64,000 bases of DNA from Paramecium tetraurelia (taxonomy: Eukaryota > Ciliophora > Oligohymenophorea > Peniculida > Parameciidae), in assembly GCF_000165425.1 (NCBI RefSeq), contig NW_001799511.1, positions 36,425 to 100,424 on the forward strand, read 5' to 3'. Within the stretch, counting starts at the first letter, position 1; the number at the start of each line of letters is the position of its first letter. Both the position numbers and the translations under genes were made by a program. A model generated the notes under the pieces. The model was not told where the DNA came from and made no database searches. It saw only the letters and a list, made by a program, of their open reading frames with translations. Positions 61,454 through 64,000 of the stretch are shown in pieces.

Positions 61454-64000
61454 TCAGAGTTTGTCCAAATATTCATTAAGGTCTGGCAATTAGACTTTGA
61501 TACCCTTTCTCTTTCTGATGGATAAGACTAACTCATTAACCTAAATGATTAATATAAAATAATACTTTGCTTCCAGCTTCAAGTGGGTTACCATTGACAA
61601 TGGCCCAGTGATCAAAGACACATTGAGGGAAGGCTTGTCCTTAGGTCATACCTCTTAAATGGGCGGTGAAACCGAATGATTCAGCGACTGGTAAATGAGC
61701 TCTAACCTATGAAATTAGAATAATTATATTACCACTGAGAGTGGGGTTCCTGCAACTTATTCCTCTTCAATGACTGTTCCTCTTCTGGTGTTGAGACAGT
61801 TATATACACCACCAGTAGCATCATTTGGTGCAGTGATTTCAGCCAAGAAGACTGGTTCTTATAATCTTGGTTGTGCTGTCAATTCGCATGCATAATACAA
61901 TCTTCTGGCAGTTGGGATGATTTAACCACCTCCTCTGTGGATGGCATCAGCATGTAAGACACAATCCAAAATGTTGACTCTGATACCTCTTTGATTTTCT
62001 TCGCAAAGTGGTCCTTCCTTGGTTGACCATTACCAAGCTGATTCCATTGATTCTCTCAATTCATTCATATATTAAACTCCTGATGTCTTATCCATCAAGA
62101 TGTTGGCACCTGAGTTATCTGGTCCAAAGGTCCAGATTCTGAGTGCATCATCCTTATCCCAATCATATTCTTCATTAAGTGCTTTGGCTCTGAGTTTTGG
62201 TTCATCTTTTGGTGTGACTTATCCTTTTTCAATAGCATCTGGTAAATTTTCATGTAATGGTGTAGCTTAAGCATAAATTCTGTTGTGCTTATTTGGTGAT
62301 TTAGACATGCAAACAATGTTTGAAGTAGCAGATACGGTTTCCTTGTATGAGACGATTGGGTCAGATTTGATGAGTTCAATACCTGCAAAGTCTTTTTCTA
62401 AATCATTCAAACAGATTTCAACGTGTAATTCACCACATCCGGCAACAACGTTTTATCCTGATTCTTCAGTTGTGCATAACACTAATGGATCTGATTTTGA
62501 CAATTTCTTTAATCCATCGACTAATTTTGGTAAATCTCCTGGATTCTTTGGTTGGACAGCAACTCTGACGACTGGAGATACTGAATATTTCATTGATCTG
62601 ATCAAATGGCAATCTGGGTGGTCTGAGATGGTACCAGTCTTCATTAAATATTGATCAACACCGACCAATCCGACTGTGTTACCACATGGAACATCTGGGA
62701 TGTATTCGACTCTGCTGGCCATCATGAGAACTGTTCTTTAGATATGCTTTTTCAAACAAATCTTCCTTCTTTCCTACTTTGTAGTTGGCTCCCATAATTC
62801 TGACCTTTTATCCAGTAGCAATGGTACCAGAGAAAACTCTACCGAAAGCAAAGAATCTTCCTCTATCGGTGGTTGGAACCATCTTGGAGACGTACATAAT
62901 TAATGGTCCCTTTGGGTTGCATTCTCTCATTGATTAAGCAATAGCATCATCTTATGGTCCTTCATATAAATATGAAGTTCTGTATTTTTAAGCCTTTCTT
63001 GGTGATGGTAAATGGCACACAATCATTTCAAGTAATGTAGTCAGCAGCATTAATCCATTTGGACATAACAGCCTTGAGTAAATGCTTTCCTTCTAATTTA
63101 GCTTCTTCTTATGTGAGTTTCAATCCCAAAGTTTCAAACATTTTATTAGCTACATCCATATTTTCCTTCCATAACAGCATTAGCCAATTTGCAGATTGGG
63201 TCCATGATGAAAGCAACGAAGGCTCTCTTCATAGCTTTTCCTGATCCACTGATGTTGTCTTTTCTCCAGCATTTTTCCTTCAGCATCAAAGTAATTGTCT
63301 CCCCACAATCTTTCTTATAATTTGAGTGGTTCAACCTTGAATTTGTTAGCATAGATTCTGGCAAATCTGGTGCATGAGAATGCCCAGCATTCCTTTCCTG
63401 AACCAAATGAGACTGATCCGAGTTCTGGATGAACAAGGAGATCACCCATGTCTTCTTATTAATAGGTGTTGATGATGACATTGACCATATCAACGACTCT
63501 GACGAAGTTTTAATACATTGTTTCACCATCATGCTTCAATTCCAAGATAGCTCTATCAATTTTGTTAACCATGACAACTGGCTTGATTTTCTCTTGCATA
63601 GCTTGTCTCAACACTGTTTCGGTTTAGACACAAACTCCTTCAACACAATCAACGACGACTAAAGCACCGTCTGTAACTCTTAAGGCAGCTGTGACTTCAG
63701 AACTGAAATCAACGTGTCCTGGGGAATCGATCAAGTTGATCAAAAACTTTTCTAAGGTCTTATTGTCATAAATGTCATATTCATAATAAAGAGAAACACC
63801 AGTTGACTTGATTGTAATACCTCTTTCCTTTTCGTCTTCTCTGGTATCTGTTGCTCTAGCATCACCAGCAACTTTGGAAGCGATAATACCAGCTTTGCAT
63901 AACAATGAGTCTGTGAGGGTTGATTTACCATGATCAACGTGTGCAATGACAGACATGTTTCTGATGTTGTCTTATTTGTCCATGATCTCTCTGATCTGAT
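61454..64000 (-). CDS. Elongation factor 2 (EF-2), 5' end outside window, several frame breaks
   Basis: EF-2 is the GTPase that moves tRNA and mRNA through the ribosome. The GTP-binding motifs are present: [17 protein letters not shown] and VNKID. The diphthamide loop is intact ([19 protein letters not shown]), and the protein ends NEYLDKL. The window lacks only the first six or so residues. Introns are at 61707-61732 and 61541-61565. Between about 62,745 and 63,275 the conserved reading jumps frame four times, each time fixed by dropping one base: near 63275 (EGKM to WRKDNI), 63160 (MEGK to MDVANK), 63039 (NAAD to TLLEMI) and 62745 (DLFE to KHIQRTV). The rest of the gene, before and after, is in perfect frame. 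Confidence 0.9.

Noticed and set aside
62283-63662. Several plus-strand frames of 60-123 residues over the right end.
   Set aside because: They are antisense to elongation factor 2, whose motifs read correctly on the minus strand.

Overview
This is a gene-dense, AT-rich stretch of a ciliate macronuclear genome, most likely Paramecium. Three things show it. First, TAA and TAG are read as glutamine all through the genes, and every gene I can close ends with TGA. Read with the standard code, all these genes shatter into 60-130 residue pieces. Second, the genes carry many tiny GT...AG introns, usually 20-30 nt, and I placed about eighty by restoring reading frames. Third, one gene is a secreted coiled-coil protein of the trichocyst matrix type. 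Intergenic gaps are mostly 10-300 bp, genes lie on both strands, and no telomere, rRNA, tRNA or mobile element was recognised.

Layout. 1-3.4 kb: the tail of an unknown gene, a PP4-type phosphatase catalytic subunit and a coiled-coil protein. 3.4-8 kb: two SAXO-like axonemal microtubule proteins in divergent orientation and a damaged MORN-repeat gene. 8.3-15 kb: trichocyst matrix protein, two unknowns, a PP2C phosphatase, a calcium-dependent protein kinase, and the OLA1 GTPase diverging from it. 15.1-17.1 kb: a VHS-GAT sorting adaptor with a long Pro/Gln tail. 17.2-29.8 kb: an axonemal dynein heavy chain of about 4,170 residues. 29.9-39.3 kb: two unknowns, a P-loop nucleoside-kinase-like protein, a 1,119-residue coiled-coil protein, a predicted acylated protein and a PH-domain pseudokinase. 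39.6-42.5 kb: a kinesin motor fused to RCC1 repeats. 43.1-49.4 kb: a coiled-coil protein, a second MGC-start protein and a cyclic-nucleotide-binding cation channel. 50-53.6 kb: an alveolin-like cortex protein, a signal-peptide-peptidase-like protein without its catalytic aspartate pair, and a tandem universal stress protein. 53.7-64 kb: DLEC1, an importin-alpha-like protein, an FtsH-like AAA protein without protease domain, a BRCT-like protein, and elongation factor 2 running off the right edge.

Many genes belong to cilia or cortex: SAXO x2, MORN, dynein, kinesin-RCC1, cNMP channel, alveolin, DLEC1 and the trichocyst protein. There is no operon logic, and each gene has its own short flanks. 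The most notable observations are the kinesin-RCC1 fusion with a glutamine tract written almost entirely as TAA, three enzyme-family members that seem to have lost catalysis, and a run of single-base insertions that break otherwise well-conserved frames in EF2 and dynein.
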